From Styela clava (Eukaryota > Chordata > Ascidiacea > Stolidobranchia > Styelidae), in NCBI RefSeq assembly GCF_964204865.1, contig NC_135262.1, positions 9,052,001 through 9,116,000 of the forward strand: 64,000 nt of DNA, read 5' to 3'. The position numbers and the translations under genes are program-made. The notes under the pieces are model-generated. The model did no database searches. It saw only the letters and a list, made by a program, of their open reading frames with translations, and was not told the DNA's origin. Position 1 is the stretch's first letter, and the number at the start of each line of letters is the position of its first letter. Shown here piece after piece: positions 46,080-58,800 of the stretch.

Positions 46080-47848
46080 TTAACTAGTAAATTCTAAAGT
46101 TACAGTGAAAAACTAATATTTCAGATATTCTATGTGACTTTGACAAAAGTCACGATTGATTTTGTTCGCTTAGAATCGATCAAATTTGAAATTATATCGC
46201 TGAGTTAAAAGTGGTATGCGTGTGTAGTTTATTTAGCAGATTTGGTAAATGCAAACAAATTTTCGCTTCTCAAGAACAAATGTTGATGAGCGGAAGGGAA
46301 CAGAGACAATGATCGCGAAACCATAATCGTGTAACCTGCGTCCTATGTCGAAAGTGTACTGTTGTTAAGATTACTTTTTCAACTCTCTAATCACTAAGCC
46401 TAATTATTGTTTCCAAGGTCAAAATTTGATATATTCATGCTTTGTTGTTATCAATACGAGTAGCCAGTTTGCTATAACCAGGTAATTCGTTCTCAAACTC
46501 AACTACAGTTTAGGATTTTGACTGCGCTGTAATACTCGATAACATCCTTTTTATACTAGATACTATTTTTTTAACTAACAGCAATTAACACAACATAACT
46601 GAAAACAGGACGCTATATGGATAATTCTATCGTTTTCGTTCAAGTACAAACTTTCAAATAACTGACGATCATCTGCTCAGTGGCAACAATTGACAAAACG
46701 AAGACAAGGCCAGTAGAACTAGATGTCCTATATTGAGTTTATTTGTTTAGTGACCTTTGTTTGTTAAACATCGAATTTGCAGAGCTATTAAAACTGTGGG
46801 AAAAGCAGGTCACGTGTCGTAAGCCACGCATTTCACGTCGATGCAATTGTAAAGCATGACCACCAGTATGAAGTAGTATGTGCAATTGGTATTGAAAATA
46901 CATCAATTATAGTTTTACCTCTTACATTCAGTCATGTGAAACTGTGATATGCCGGTTTTACCGGGACTGTCCCGCTTTTAGCATGTTTTTCCGCCGTCCC
47001 GGTGTAAGACCTAAATGTCCCGGTTTTGCAGTACGACAGTCATAAATAATTTTCCTATTTCGATACTATTACAAAACATTTTTTTAATGGAGGCATCCAA
47101 TTTGCCACTGATTTGCGCCTCACTTTACTAGTTCTGATAGAAAGAATTTTTTTTATGTCATAGCCATGATATGAAGTATAAACCATGCGTTAATTTAACT
47201 CCCAACTGTACTGTCGCCGAATCATCAAAATGTCGAAATCAAAGTACCAGTTTTCTAATGAGTCAATTATTTGAAGCAAAGATCGATATATAGAGGATAT
47301 TAGCTTTACAGCTAATTTTGACACCCGTAATCTACCCACAATGGTATGGAGAACCTTTAAACTATTAGTAAGCCCCTGGGTGCGAGCCAAGGCTGGCTTG
47401 TCCGATCCGCGCCGTCCCGTTTTTTGTTTGCTTCAGAAATATGGTAAGCCTATGTAGGGGTGACGCAAGTTTGAATTACGCGATTGATGATTGTTTTTGA
47501 GAGATTGCCTCAGTGCTCAACTTCGACCGGACCAAAAATTGTTGCTTCAGACAAACGGACATATTTGGCCACACGCACTTATCACTCGCGAATGGATTTA
47601 TGAACTATGACGAAAATGAAAAATTTTCAAAAGCAATCCTGATTCGCATTCGCGAATAAACCTAAACCACGGTAACATCATATTTCAAATTTTAGACGCT
47701 AGGATCCGAAAACGAGTTCTAAAAAAGAAGTTCTTAATCGTGTTTTAACTTGATGAATTGAAAATCATTTTAAACCAAGGATTATCATAAGTTGAAAAAA
47801 GAAATACAAAATATACTAACATGATGAACAACGAGGATAAAATAATAA
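46080..47848. other. spacer upstream of SLC22
   Basis: Intergenic DNA that should include the SLC22 promoter. No gene found on either strand; the frame at 47190-47390 has no recognisable domain. No TATA or initiator identified. Confidence 0.5.
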
Positions 47849-48272
47849 TATAATAAAAAGATCCATATGTCCATTTCGTGTCCAATAAAACTTTCAAATG
47901 TCCATGAGCGGCCACCAGCGATTATAAGGTGCTAACTTAAGACTCATTTGCGGAAACCATGCTGTCAGCCGAGCCAATCGCCAAAAATTACGTCACTTTC
48001 TTTCGACAAATAAGGTAATTATTTTTGACGTTTGATATCTTAAGAATTTATTTATTTCATTATAATAAAAAGATCCATATGTCCATTTCGTGTCCAATAA
48101 AACTTTCAAATGTCCATGAGCGGCCACCAGCGATTATAAGGTGCTAACTTAAGACTCATTTGCGGAAACCATGCTGTCAGCCGAGCCAATCGCCAAAAAT
48201 TACGTCACTTTCTTTCGACAAATAAGGTAATTATTTTTGACGTTTGATATCTTAAGAATTTATTTATTTCAT
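47849..48272 (+). repeat. 2 x 212-bp tandem duplication
   Basis: Units 47849-48060 and 48061-48272 look identical over their length by eye, including TTACGTCACTTTCTTTCGAC near the end of each. Each unit begins with a piece (ATGTCCATTTCGTGTCCAAT) similar to the end of the GGACACGTAG repeat family. Perfect identity means a very recent duplication or an assembly artefact. Confidence 0.85.
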
Positions 48273-50272
48273 TATCAATATTTTATTTTAGTTCTGGTGA
48301 CGCTATGTTTTGGCAGATATATGGGTGGAATCAGTATGAATTATGGCCACTCACCGTCACGAAGGAAGAGCGTTGGGCAAGATGTTAGATTAAAGACGGC
48401 CTTATAAACAGTATTGACATTACGACGAAGTCAAGAGTTACCAACTCAATACTGGCTGTGTATTCGTGTAGTACGGCAGTAAATGTTAGTATTTTGCAGG
48501 TCTTATTGAACCATCCAAATGCAACTATTTTATAATAACAGTAAAATTGTATCAGGACTATGCAGTCGTTACTTTACCGTTAACAAGCCTAAGGCGGAAT
48601 TTGGATTGAGGTAAATAACAACTGAATTAAAGTTATATGTCTTGAGTGTTGGTTTTCCGCGTCGCTAGATGTTGAACAAAACATGAATGTATAACAAGTT
48701 CAGATGTCATTATTGACTACCTGTTAATCTGAATCATATTTGCGACCAAGTTTAGGGATCGTATATGTGAGTGTCGTCTGAATTAAAAATACGCCCACAG
48801 ATATAGACTTGATCGATGCATTACAGCATAAATTTGGCTTCTTGTTTGTGATCGTCAATCAGCGTAACTGGCAACGTCGGTTGAATAAATTTCGCAAAAC
48901 GGACTGATCCTTACGCGGTTTGTTTTGGTCAATGCCTTACTAAAATTATAGTCATTACTTTGTTCCCGGTGGGTTTAGCGGTAAGAATACATAGGCAGAG
49001 TGGAGTCTTAAATCGACAAGGCAAGTGTGCTCTTTGAGAAGTTTTTCTGTGTTTCATAATTGTTGAAGCACCCACTACCACGCAACGCATATGTGAGGAA
49101 ATTAGGATGTTGACAACAATAGGTCACATGATTACTCAACGCAAAACAGTGACGTACTGTCAAATTATAATTTGCCAATCTAGTACTCGCGGTGAAGACC
49201 GTCGCAATGATACATAGTGGCAGTCATCACTAATTCATTTAGCATACTTCATTAGATTAGGATAGGCTTAACGCAGCTGTATTGAACTAATGCAGAGGTC
49301 AATTCATTTGAAAAATAAATTACGCAATGAAACGTGACATTATGTCAAACCAGGAATGAAAGGAAGGAACGTCATAGCTTTGGCAGTAAATGCGTTAGTT
49401 TTTGAGGCTGTCTATGCTGGTTCCAAATTTGTTGCGGTAAAATTATATAGTGTTCGGTTACGATTACAAATCCAGAATGTACGTTTTTACAGAAAATCAG
49501 GTATAAACATCCCATTGTGATGTTCGTTTTTATAACAGTTTAGATAGCGTCTCAAAAGCACTTTTTGTCGCCATACCAGGCCGTTTAAGACGTTTGCATC
49601 AGCAGTTTCTGAACTTATGTTCCACAATCCATGGCACTGATATTACACTAGCTAGACCTTGAAAGATATATGCATAAGCAGTTTGTGAACTCATGGCGCA
49701 CTATCTTGTCTGTTATTTGAACTCGGATATACTGTATGGTTCCGTCCGCGCTATATTTCACTCTTATCAGTGAAGTTTTTTAGCCATTCGATTTTCATGT
49801 CTTTCGTCCGTGGGTTAACCAACCGTTGGCTGTTTACTTGAAAATAAGAATTATATATTCGTAGCATACGGAGTTAGACGCTTTCCAAGCTATTATGCTA
49901 CATTGTTATGAGGTTTTTGTGAGATGAGATTAATGTTGCACAAGCGATACTATAAGCGCGTGATTACAATAGTGATCAATACGTTGAGGCCAGACGTAAA
50001 TTGTTCTTAGGCACGTGTACATACGATTCTATACGAGTGGCAATGCGAAAGTAAGATACTTACCTAAGTGTTTTAGTAATAATATTCCAACAAGTCAAGC
50101 GTAACGCATAATATTACTTTTACTTTCTTCTCGTCCAATATTCATATTGTTCATCGTAGTGGCGGTATAGATTCGTAGTTGCGTTTTGGCTTAGGCAATT
50201 CCAAGCGCATCCAACATGTTCTGATAAAAAGTTTTTAGATTAAATATATTCTACTATTCATTTTGCAGACAA
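48273..50272. other. spacer upstream of the NOX gene
   Basis: No coding region recognised on either strand. A polypyrimidine-poor but plausible acceptor (CATTTTGCAG, ending 4 nt before the NOX start codon) suggests an upstream 5' UTR exon somewhere here; its position could not be determined. Confidence 0.45.
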
Positions 50273-52015
50273 ATGAGAGGTTTACTCGTCAACGACGTTC
50301 CAAAATATTTCGTTATTTTAGTATGGCTTCTGATCAATGGATTACTATTTGGAGTAACCTGGCAAAAGTACAACAGGGAAAAAACATACTTTTATACAAG
50401 AGCTGTTCTTGGTAATACACTCACAATATCAAGAAGTGCAGCTGCCTGCTTGAACTTCAATTGTATGTTGATATTATTACCAGTTTGCAGAAATTTATTG
50501 TCGTTTGTTCGAGGATGGGCGGTTTGTTGCCCGGGGCGAGCAAGGCGAATCTTGGACAAGAACGTAACATTTCACAGACTATGCGCTTACATGATTGTTG
50601 GTCTATCTCTTCTTCATTTTTATGGGCATTCGTACAACGTCCATCGTTTTTCAATGTCACACAACACAAAAGTTGACGATGCAATTGACGAGACAGACAC
50701 TAAACAATCAACCAAGTTGTTGGTAAAGTTGGTTTCTATAGGTAATGGGGATGGAGAGACCTATTTAGATCCAATAAGACAACCTACCTATCCGATAAAA
50801 TCAGTGTTTTTGCTGACAGGCGGATGGACTGGACTTATTATGATCGCGTGTCTCTTTTTTATGGTGACCTCATCCACTGAATTCATACGTCGCTCATATT
50901 TTGAAGTTTTTTGGTACGTACATCATTTGTTTATTGTTTTCTTTGGGTTTCTCATATTCCACAGTATAGGAAAGCAGGTCAGAGGGCAGACGAACGTTGA
51001 TAAGCACGATCCTGAGTATTGCAGTAAGATTGATCCCTATACGGGCTGGGAAAATGATCGAAAATGCTCCACACCTCCAGTTTTTGAAGGTGGCATGCCT
51101 ATTACATGGGTTTGGATAATGGCACCTATATTTATATACATTTGTGAAAGAATATTACGATTTGTCAGGTACCTGCAGCCTGTAAAAATACTGAAAGTGG
51201 TCAAACATCCGTCAAAAGTTCTCGAAATTCAAATGAGGAAGACTGATTTTCATGCAGAGGTTGGGCAGTACATATTTATTCAATGTCCTAAGCTTTCACG
51301 ACTGGAATGGCATCCCTTTACTTTAACATCTGCACCCGAAGAAGATTATTTTAGCGTTCATATTAGAATTGTTGGAGACTGGACCTCAGGCCTCAGTGAA
51401 GTTTTAGGTGCAGATGAATATGCTGAGGTTCAACCATCTTGGAAAATACCACGCGTCGCGGTGGATGGTCCATTCGGTACAGCCAGCGAAGATGTTTTCG
51501 ATTATGATGTTGCCTTATGCGTTGGAGCTGGAATTGGCGTGACACCATTTGCATCACTACTGAAATCAGTGTTTTACAAAACTGTTAACGAGAGCGGTCC
51601 CATGCGACTAAGGAAAGTGTATTTCTTTTGGGTTTGTCCTGACACACATGCATTTGAGTGGTTTGGAGATATGCTAATGCATCTCGAAAACCAGCTGGCT
51701 GAAAGTGGTTGCAGAGACCTTATTGAATACAACATATATTTAACTCGAGGTTGGACTGCCGGCCAAGCAAAAGCTATTTTTGTTCACGAAGAGGATCAAC
51801 GTGATGTCATTACAGGTTTGGAACAAAAAACAAATTTTGGTAGACCTAATTGGGACGACATATTTTCTCGAATTGCCGATATGCACACCGAAAGAGAAGT
51901 AGGAGTATTTTTCTGTGGAGCTGCTTCCCTTTCTAAAATTCTGCATAAAATGTGCAACAAACATTCTTCTGCGTCTAAACGAGTCAGTTTTCATTATAAT
52001 AAAGAGAATTTTTAG
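50273..52015 (+). CDS. NOX2-like NADPH oxidase, intronless coding region
   Basis: One uninterrupted frame of 580 aa, close to the 570 aa of vertebrate NOX2 and alignable along its length. The N-terminal ferric-reductase membrane domain has haem-ligand histidines at H101, H115, H217/H218 and H230, in motifs NVTFHRL, LSLLHFYGH and FEVFWYVHHLF. The FAD motif is HPFTLTSAPEE (347-357). NADPH-binding motifs are GAGIGVTPFASLL (418-430), YNIYLTRGW and FFCGAASLSK. It ends KENF as in NOX2. The enzyme passes electrons from NADPH through FAD and two haems to oxygen, making superoxide. The start MRGLLVNDVPKYF aligns with the vertebrate N-terminus. Oddities: no intron, unlike the other well-supported genes here, and CGA where NOX2 has CGP near the C-terminus. 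NOX2/NOX1/NOX3 clade; the exact orthologue is uncertain. Confidence 0.93.
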   Translation: MRGLLVNDVPKYFVILVWLLINGLLFGVTWQKYNREKTYFYTRAVLGNTLTISRSAAACLNFNCMLILLPVCRNLLSFVRGWAVCCPGRARRILDKNVTFHRLCAYMIVGLSLLHFYGHSYNVHRFSMSHNTKVDDAIDETDTKQSTKLLVKLVSIGNGDGETYLDPIRQPTYPIKSVFLLTGGWTGLIMIACLFFMVTSSTEFIRRSYFEVFWYVHHLFIVFFGFLIFHSIGKQVRGQTNVDKHDPEYCSKIDPYTGWENDRKCSTPPVFEGGMPITWVWIMAPIFIYICERILRFVRYLQPVKILKVVKHPSKVLEIQMRKTDFHAEVGQYIFIQCPKLSRLEWHPFTLTSAPEEDYFSVHIRIVGDWTSGLSEVLGADEYAEVQPSWKIPRVAVDGPFGTASEDVFDYDVALCVGAGIGVTPFASLLKSVFYKTVNESGPMRLRKVYFFWVCPDTHAFEWFGDMLMHLENQLAESGCRDLIEYNIYLTRGWTAGQAKAIFVHEEDQRDVITGLEQKTNFGRPNWDDIFSRIADMHTEREVGVFFCGAASLSKILHKMCNKHSSASKRVSFHYNKENF

Positions 52016-54360
52016 GAAATTTTATTTATCAGCATTTTGATTTCAATATATTCTATGCAATTTTACGCATTATTCATGTACAGACAATGTCCCAAAGAGA
52101 TTAAATGTTCATTTCAGTTTTGAAACTTTACAGCAGTTCGTTGGTATTCCAAAATGTAATAAATTACGAGTTTAGTTTCTCATTTTTTGTTTTTATTCAA
52201 TTATGAACTTGAAAACACAATTATAAATATTGCATTGTCAAACACTGACTATGTTGTATTAAGTTCATATTGACAAGTGTAGGCTATAGTTTGAGTATTA
52301 GTCAATTCCTGGGATGGTGCACTCGAGAAATAATAGAGAAAACTCGCTATTTTTATAACAGAAAATTCTCGTTTAATTTATTGGGTATCTTTAAACAAAG
52401 CAATGGTTCAATAAAACTCACAAAAATAATTCTTCTTTCAATGCTTCACTTCTGGCGCCAAGCTGTAAAACATGTGTCATGAAGTCAAAGTGCGGATCTG
52501 TGGCTCGAAGAAAACTCAATACGAGTATACGACTTCGGCTCGAATATAACCACGGTATATACCGACAATATATTAATTAAACAAAACCAATTATGCTATA
52601 TTGCCACTTATTAATTGGACTTCGGAGATTAAAATGGAAGCGGCAAGCCACATCACGCCTTTTAAATACTATACCTAAATTTTATGGAATTTCAGAATCA
52701 CTTGACAGTGATATAATAAGACAAGAGAGCTACGCCCAAATATATGGACACGTCTGTTCACAGTAGCCTACAGTACGGTTTACCGTACTGTTAGATCACA
52801 GTCTACAAATATATTCACACCAAGCGAAGCAGTATAGTCGGACACAATATGGCGTCCGAAGTCCGCAGAACGTTCGGTGACGTCATAGCAAACAAAAACA
52901 AATCTCACAGAACTAACAGAAATATTTGAAATAAATAAAAGTATTAGCCATCTGGAGAAAAATTTTATCTGTAACCACTGAAAATTTCAGAGCAATTGGT
53001 CCAGTAATCAAAGAGAAAAGCGACTTTTTAGATTTTCCACTGGGTGTCAAAAAAGTGTCAAAGAACAACAACATAATATTGAAACGATCGTCATGGCACT
53101 ACGCGTCCAAAAATTGCCTGCGTATAAATTATTGGACGATGGCTCTTTCCAATCGTATGTCTCCAAGTCCGTGAGTAAGCGGTTACCTGAATAAAACTGT
53201 CTATAAATAATACCGCTAGACAAGACCAACTCTTTTTCTGAATGACTCCGGCAATACCATTCAATAAAATATAAAATATTTAAACGATTAAACTACCAAG
53301 ATTGGCAGTATATTACCACGATTCTAGATTTAAGCTCAACTATATATTCTCAGAGTAATATACTATTATTCTGAAATAGCAAACAATATTTTGTTTACGA
53401 GAGTCCGCGATGACTAATTTATATGTAAGCAACTTCATATAAGTGAACTGACCCGATATAGATGCGGTCAATAACATCGTCGCATATTTTGTACACAAAA
53501 ACAAACAATATATACATTGCCAATTATTGTCCGGGCTATATTATATTGTTAGTGTGATGTATCAGAAGAAAGAGAACAATACTTAAAATATATGACCAAT
53601 TTATGTCAGACATGGGAATAGTTAAACCAGATATTTGATTTACATGCGCGGACTTGATGGTAGGGGAAGCCGTAATCGACCAGCGGTCAATATTGCTGAG
53701 TAGGACATTCATTTGGTACCTATCCTTTTTGTGCTTTGCATAGAAATAGGTGAAGTATGCCGCAGTTTAGTAATTAAATAACATGTCAGACATGACTTTC
53801 CAAATGTAATCCGCACCGCAAACTGGTACGGCTTTACCGCTTTACTTTGCTATCTGAACACGATTTTTTTCAAACAGGAAAACAAGATTAAGAATATTTA
53901 CAGTACATTGGTCAACTTCACGCTCATCAGCGTTTTATTAGGCTTCTATCATTTTACCATTATCCCCATTTGTTGAAAGCAGCTTACTACCCCGCGGATG
54001 ATTGAATAGTGTCCTCTTAGTCTTAGTGTCTGCCCATTCTTGAATATACTCATTGAGTAGTGTTATTCCGGTGCTCAACACTGCCACGAAGTGGTGGGGG
54101 TGGTTGAATACCTAAAACTAATGACCCGTAACGAACCGACGCTCTTTGGTAAAAAACAACAAACTTGTGACCACACAGCGGTAAACTTGTGCGAGTTTGG
54201 TTGGAGCGATATTTGACTTGATGATTCTATGATTATTTTGAAATAGATAACTTTGTGATCGGTGATTTATTTGTAGAATATCATAGTCAAAAAGATTTAA
54301 CTATTCAAAACAATAGTGTAATTAAATTATAGGATTGAACAGTAGTCTGAATACATAAAT
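52016..54360. other. spacer between NOX and DNAAF6
   Basis: No gene recognised. Contains the repeat at 52722-53115 and a short SINE fragment (about 53640-53705, - orientation: GGACTTGATGGTAGGGGAAG and GACCAGCGGTCA). No polyadenylate tract after the NOX stop that would mark a recent retrocopy. Confidence 0.55.
52722..53115. mobile_element. second copy of the GGACACGTAG-ended repeat
   Basis: Shares ACAAGAGAGCTA, ATATGGACACGT, TCTGGAGAAAAATTTTATC, CAATTGGTCCAGTA and AACAACATAATATTGAAACG with 40880-41155. It carries an extra segment of about 110 bp near its left end (about 52755-52860), including CAGTACGGTTTACCGTACTG, a small palindrome. A fragment of the same family (CTCAAATATATGGACAC) lies at 57990-58010. 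Confidence 0.6.
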
Positions 54361-55504
54361 ATGGCGGATCTCAGTGTCAGTAATATTTCAAATCTGCAAG
54401 CACTGTCAAATATGTTGAATCCAAAGGAAGACTCGAGTGATGATGATATGGTAGGTATACCAGATCTTCCGCTTCGTAAGATATTTCTGGTAGTTCAGTA
54501 CAATACAGTATTCAGACTAATTGGTACCGGTACTATACGGTATCTGTTACCCGATTTCTGTTCGAAGTATTTATGTCAATCAAACAGTTTATAAATGGAC
54601 ATCAGAATAATGTAGTGACAATGGAATATTTAACATACACAGTTTGTTTGTTGTTGTGATAATTTGTATATATTTTTCTCAAATTTCAGCCTGAAAGTGG
54701 GCCATCTGCTTACACTCCTGCAAGCATTGGTCCGACAAAGAAAGTCAGCAGCACCGAACCACTGAACAGTTGAGTACCTAATTTGTTAAAGAATCATGTT
54801 TTAGAAATATAGCATTTATTTATAATTTTTTTAGAAAAGGATAGTCAGGCAATATGGGATGAGGAAGAGGTTCTAACTTCAACATTATACCAAGATGATG
54901 ACGATGGAAGGCCACAACCAGAGTATGTAATAAATGTCTTGTCTCGCTAAACTACCTACATCAGTTGGTCAGGCATTTTTACATTAATACTGAATTTGAG
55001 TGGAGATATTATGGTAAATTTCAGCCACACCTATTTAACCAGAATCACAACCACTGTAAGAATTGCTCAAATGTTGTAAGCCAACATCTCAATTTTTTTT
55101 ACAGGTTTGACATATCATACAAACAGAAAGTATCATCAGAAGACATGTTTCTTGGTTCGACTGGAAAGAACCCGTCAAGTGCTTGTTGTGAAAGCTTAGT
55201 CATTAAAATCAAATTGCCCGACACAAAAATGAAAGACGTTGATCTTCAAGTGAAAGAGCATGTCTTAGATTGCAGATCAGACAAATAGTAAGATGCTCCT
55301 ACACTTTTTTTTGGACTCTCTCAAAGCTGAAGACTTGGGACTCAACTTTTTCTTGTCTATTTTCTTTTCAGCAAACTAATACTACCACTGCCGCATCCTG
55401 TTGACCCAGACAAAGGCTCAGCCAAATTTGATTCAGCAACACACACACTTGTAGTCACGTTATCAATGAAAAGAGAATACGACTTTATTAACTTCCAAGG
55501 TTAA
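54361..55504 (+). CDS. DNAAF6: dynein axonemal assembly factor 6 (PIH1D3), complete
   Basis: Five exons: 54361-54450, 54690-54768, 54835-54922, 55105-55287, 55372-55504; 190 aa (human protein about 214). N-terminal motif LQALSNMLNP, an acidic stretch, WDEEEV, then the PIH1 C-terminal (CS-like) domain with SSEDMFLG, CCESLVIKIKLPDT and a final MKREYDFINF, matching PIH1D3. The protein is a cytoplasmic co-chaperone factor that works with HSP90/R2TP-type complexes to preassemble axonemal dynein arms. The start codon sits in AATATGGCGGA. The gene is convergent with RFC1, with 376 bp between stop codons. Confidence 0.93.
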
Positions 55505-55629
55505 GTTTTAAAAGGTAACGAAGATGAAAAAAATGAGATGAATAAGATTAAGAGGCAGGTGAATGAAGCAGCAGCCATAAATTTGAGACTTTTACAAATT
55601 ATTTCTAAATTTTACTGTGTATATATTTA

Positions 55630-55642
55630 AATAAACTTTATT
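55630..55642. promoter_or_regulatory. back-to-back poly(A) signals of DNAAF6 (+) and RFC1 (-)
   Basis: AATAAA at 55630-55635 on + lies 126 nt past the DNAAF6 stop. TTTATT at 55637-55642 (AATAAA on -, with a second at 55641-55646) lies about 240 nt past the RFC1 stop. The two transcripts would end within, or slightly overlapping, the same few tens of bases. Confidence 0.65.
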
Positions 55643-55880
55643 TATTTACTTTGTTATTGCCTGGAATGAATACTCCGGAGATGAAAGAAAAATATTTCAA
55701 CAGCTGTTGGTGAAACTACAGAATACCAAATGTACAAAACATCAACACCTAGCAGTATTCGTTTTAGTCTAAATGTTGCAATGCTGACAATTGCATTTGA
55801 AAGAGAGTGTGAAATAAGTAAATACAAAATAATTAAAAAGGCGTTATTGAGCAAAAATGGAACATAATCTGGCAAGTGTG

Positions 55881-58800
55881 CTATTTTTTCTTCCCTCTTT
55901 TGCCAGTTGCCGATTTTCCTGCTTTACTCGTTGAAGCCGTAGACTTTTTGCGAGCTGGTTTGGCCTGAAGATTGAAAAACAATAATTTGTATTTGTCCCA
56001 GATTGGGTTTTAGATAGATCCAAAACAAGCAATTACGATATGTAATTGGTGATATGAAACCATATTACATCATGCATGGTGGCAAATTTCACTCCGGTGC
56101 CTCTAATATTCAAACTAATTCAAAGAAAAACAACATACAGAAAAAAAGTTCAGTCTGAAATAAGAAGTCATGGAACGAAACGCTAAATGTACAAAAATAT
56201 CATACATCTCCATGGTGTTCTCCTGAGCACAACATTAAAGACTCAAGAAATAAACTCACCTTCACCATGGCATCTAAATCTTCTTCCTCCTCTTCATCAT
56301 CTATAGTTTGAGATTCTCCCTCTAGTCCATAACCCATATCTTCAGTAACTTTTCATACAAATAAAAACGAGAGGAAGGCAATTAAATTCAGACTCCAATA
56401 TTTCAAACAGCAGAATGCATTCGTACACAAAATCACTAAATACCTGTTCCTTTCTTTCCTTTTTTCGGAGCAGATTGCACAGCATAAGGAGTTTTGTGAT
56501 TTTCTTTGTTAAATGTACGAGTGAATGCTGACTTAACTTTAGTGTCGACCTGAAAGTATGGTAATAACTTTAAAAGTGACATAAATTCAATGGATCATTA
56601 TTACAGATATATTCATAGTTGAGCCTGTACATATCACACCTATAATATGGAAAATACATATGAAAAACGGCTAAATCGACTTTCAGGTAGGTAGATGCTT
56701 AAAAATCCTCTTAGAGATAATAACTGTGTGCTCATTTAGTGATTACTTTGGGCCTGTGTTACTAATTTACGTAATCAGAATATAAACCACTTATAGCACA
56801 TAAGTCTGCAATGTGAAGCACATAGGAAATAGCATAGACAACATGACAACACATTTCTAATTATACTAAAAATATTAGTTGGGATTTCGAATAGTAAGGA
56901 AGATCCTGACTATTATATTCATCATGTATAAATAAATTCACAGCGATTCCTTAGAGTAGAATACTTGTCTTTACAAAAAATATTACCTTACCTTTGACAT
57001 AGGTTGTGGTTTCCCTGGAAATTGTCCAATTTCAACAATACTATCGAAATCTTCCCGTAATAAATCATAAGCATCTAACAATTGAGATGTTTTATGCAAT
57101 TCAGTATCTCCTGTTTGACTTTGGTTAATAAGTGGCTGGGTGAGATGGCACCTCATGTACCTGTCGCAAAAGTTAGATATTTGAAGCAGTACATTACGAG
57201 ACATATAAACTATTTGAAAATCGTATGTAAAAAATATACCATTCTGAAACGAAGCAACATAAGATAATGATTTACTACAATCTTTATCAAATATATCATA
57301 TTTTTGTAATTGCTTGCTGGCAAAATAGATGCCAGTTGATTATATCTAATAAGTTTAAAGTATGTACTTACGGAAGATAATCTAAATTAAAAGTTGTTTC
57401 ATTAGCTCCACCAGTTTCAAGACTTGAATGAAATTTAAGTTCTTGTAATAACCGATGATTCTTGCCTGCAAAAGAAAAATAATATCTTGATACATATGTA
57501 TGATATACAGATGACTAGATCTTATTAATATTCACACTTGTGAAACCTGTAACAAAGTACAATGGGCTCATTAGCATGTCAAAAAATACTCCCAAACTGA
57601 AAGACCCGGCAAGACTTACCGGTAGAGGAAAGTTTCCCAAAGAAGCTTGGAAAATTGATCATCCCTGACATTCCTCCTCTCATGATTTCACATGGAACCA
57701 CCGTGGACAAAAGTCCGAGGGTTGGTAATGCTCCCCAAGCTTGATCGCTTCTTATAAGTCTATCCACTCGATCAGCGAGTGCTATACTGTCCGCTGTTTT
57801 GCTCAACGCTGAAAGGTGTTTGTGTATATTTCCTACACAATAAGATAGAAAAAAGATGATTATTTTTTTAAATAGATCATAATTCCATTTTACAACAGGG
57901 TTCAGAATTTCTTTGTAAGACCAGTGTGATTTAGTATAAAAATGTCAATATGGGAAAAAATTTGAAATTTACATATTGATTGTAAACAAACAATGCTCAA
58001 ATATATGGACACAAAAGAACATAAGACAACCTACAGTAAGATCAGTGGAACGTAAACAGAAATCTATTATTAATCATTCAAATGCTTCTATCCGTGAAGC
58101 AGGTAAGGCCTCAGGTGAGCACCACCGTTATCGAAAAGATAAAAGACTAACCTGACATGGGAGTTCACATGGCGGCACAATATGATAATTATAAAACAAA
58201 TTAGAACCCGAACATAACACTTTTGCAATGGTATGAGCCTAATTTACAAATCAAAATTCAATTCGAAACAATTTACAATTTTATAAACAGTCTGGAATAG
58301 TCACGATTCTAGGTGTAAAAGACTAAATTTTCTTGTACAAACCAAACCGCAATAAATACGACCAGCAAAGCTAAAATCACCATAATTATGAGTTATGAAA
58401 AAGACCGTTCGAGCCGATCATCAATTCACCATGATGGTCTGCCAATATTTATCAATTATCTACTTTCAAATCTATTATGACTTATTGAATATTCTTACCT
58501 CCAGTATTCCCAGGACGAATATTCGGATAATTGTCTTGAATGAATAAAGGAATCATAGAATAATCCATGAAAAATAACGACATTTTATCATTTATTGATA
58601 AAGAAGTTGATTCTGAAGTCAGAAGCTGAAAATAAACGACAAAAGGTTTCATTTGGTATGTTTCTAATGTGTTGAGCAAAAGAGTAAAGTAAAAAACAAA
58701 CAAAGTAAATCTGTTTAACGCACTGAATTTAATTTTTCTCTGTAGAATGATTTAATTTCATCATATCAGCATTGGATAGAGCTCAAGATAGCCACCATTC

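Noticed and set aside
54965..55288. 107-aa frame extending DNAAF6 exon 4 upstream
   Set aside because: The first 47 residues are intron sequence; the acceptor at 55103-55104 and frame continuity from exon 3 define the exon.
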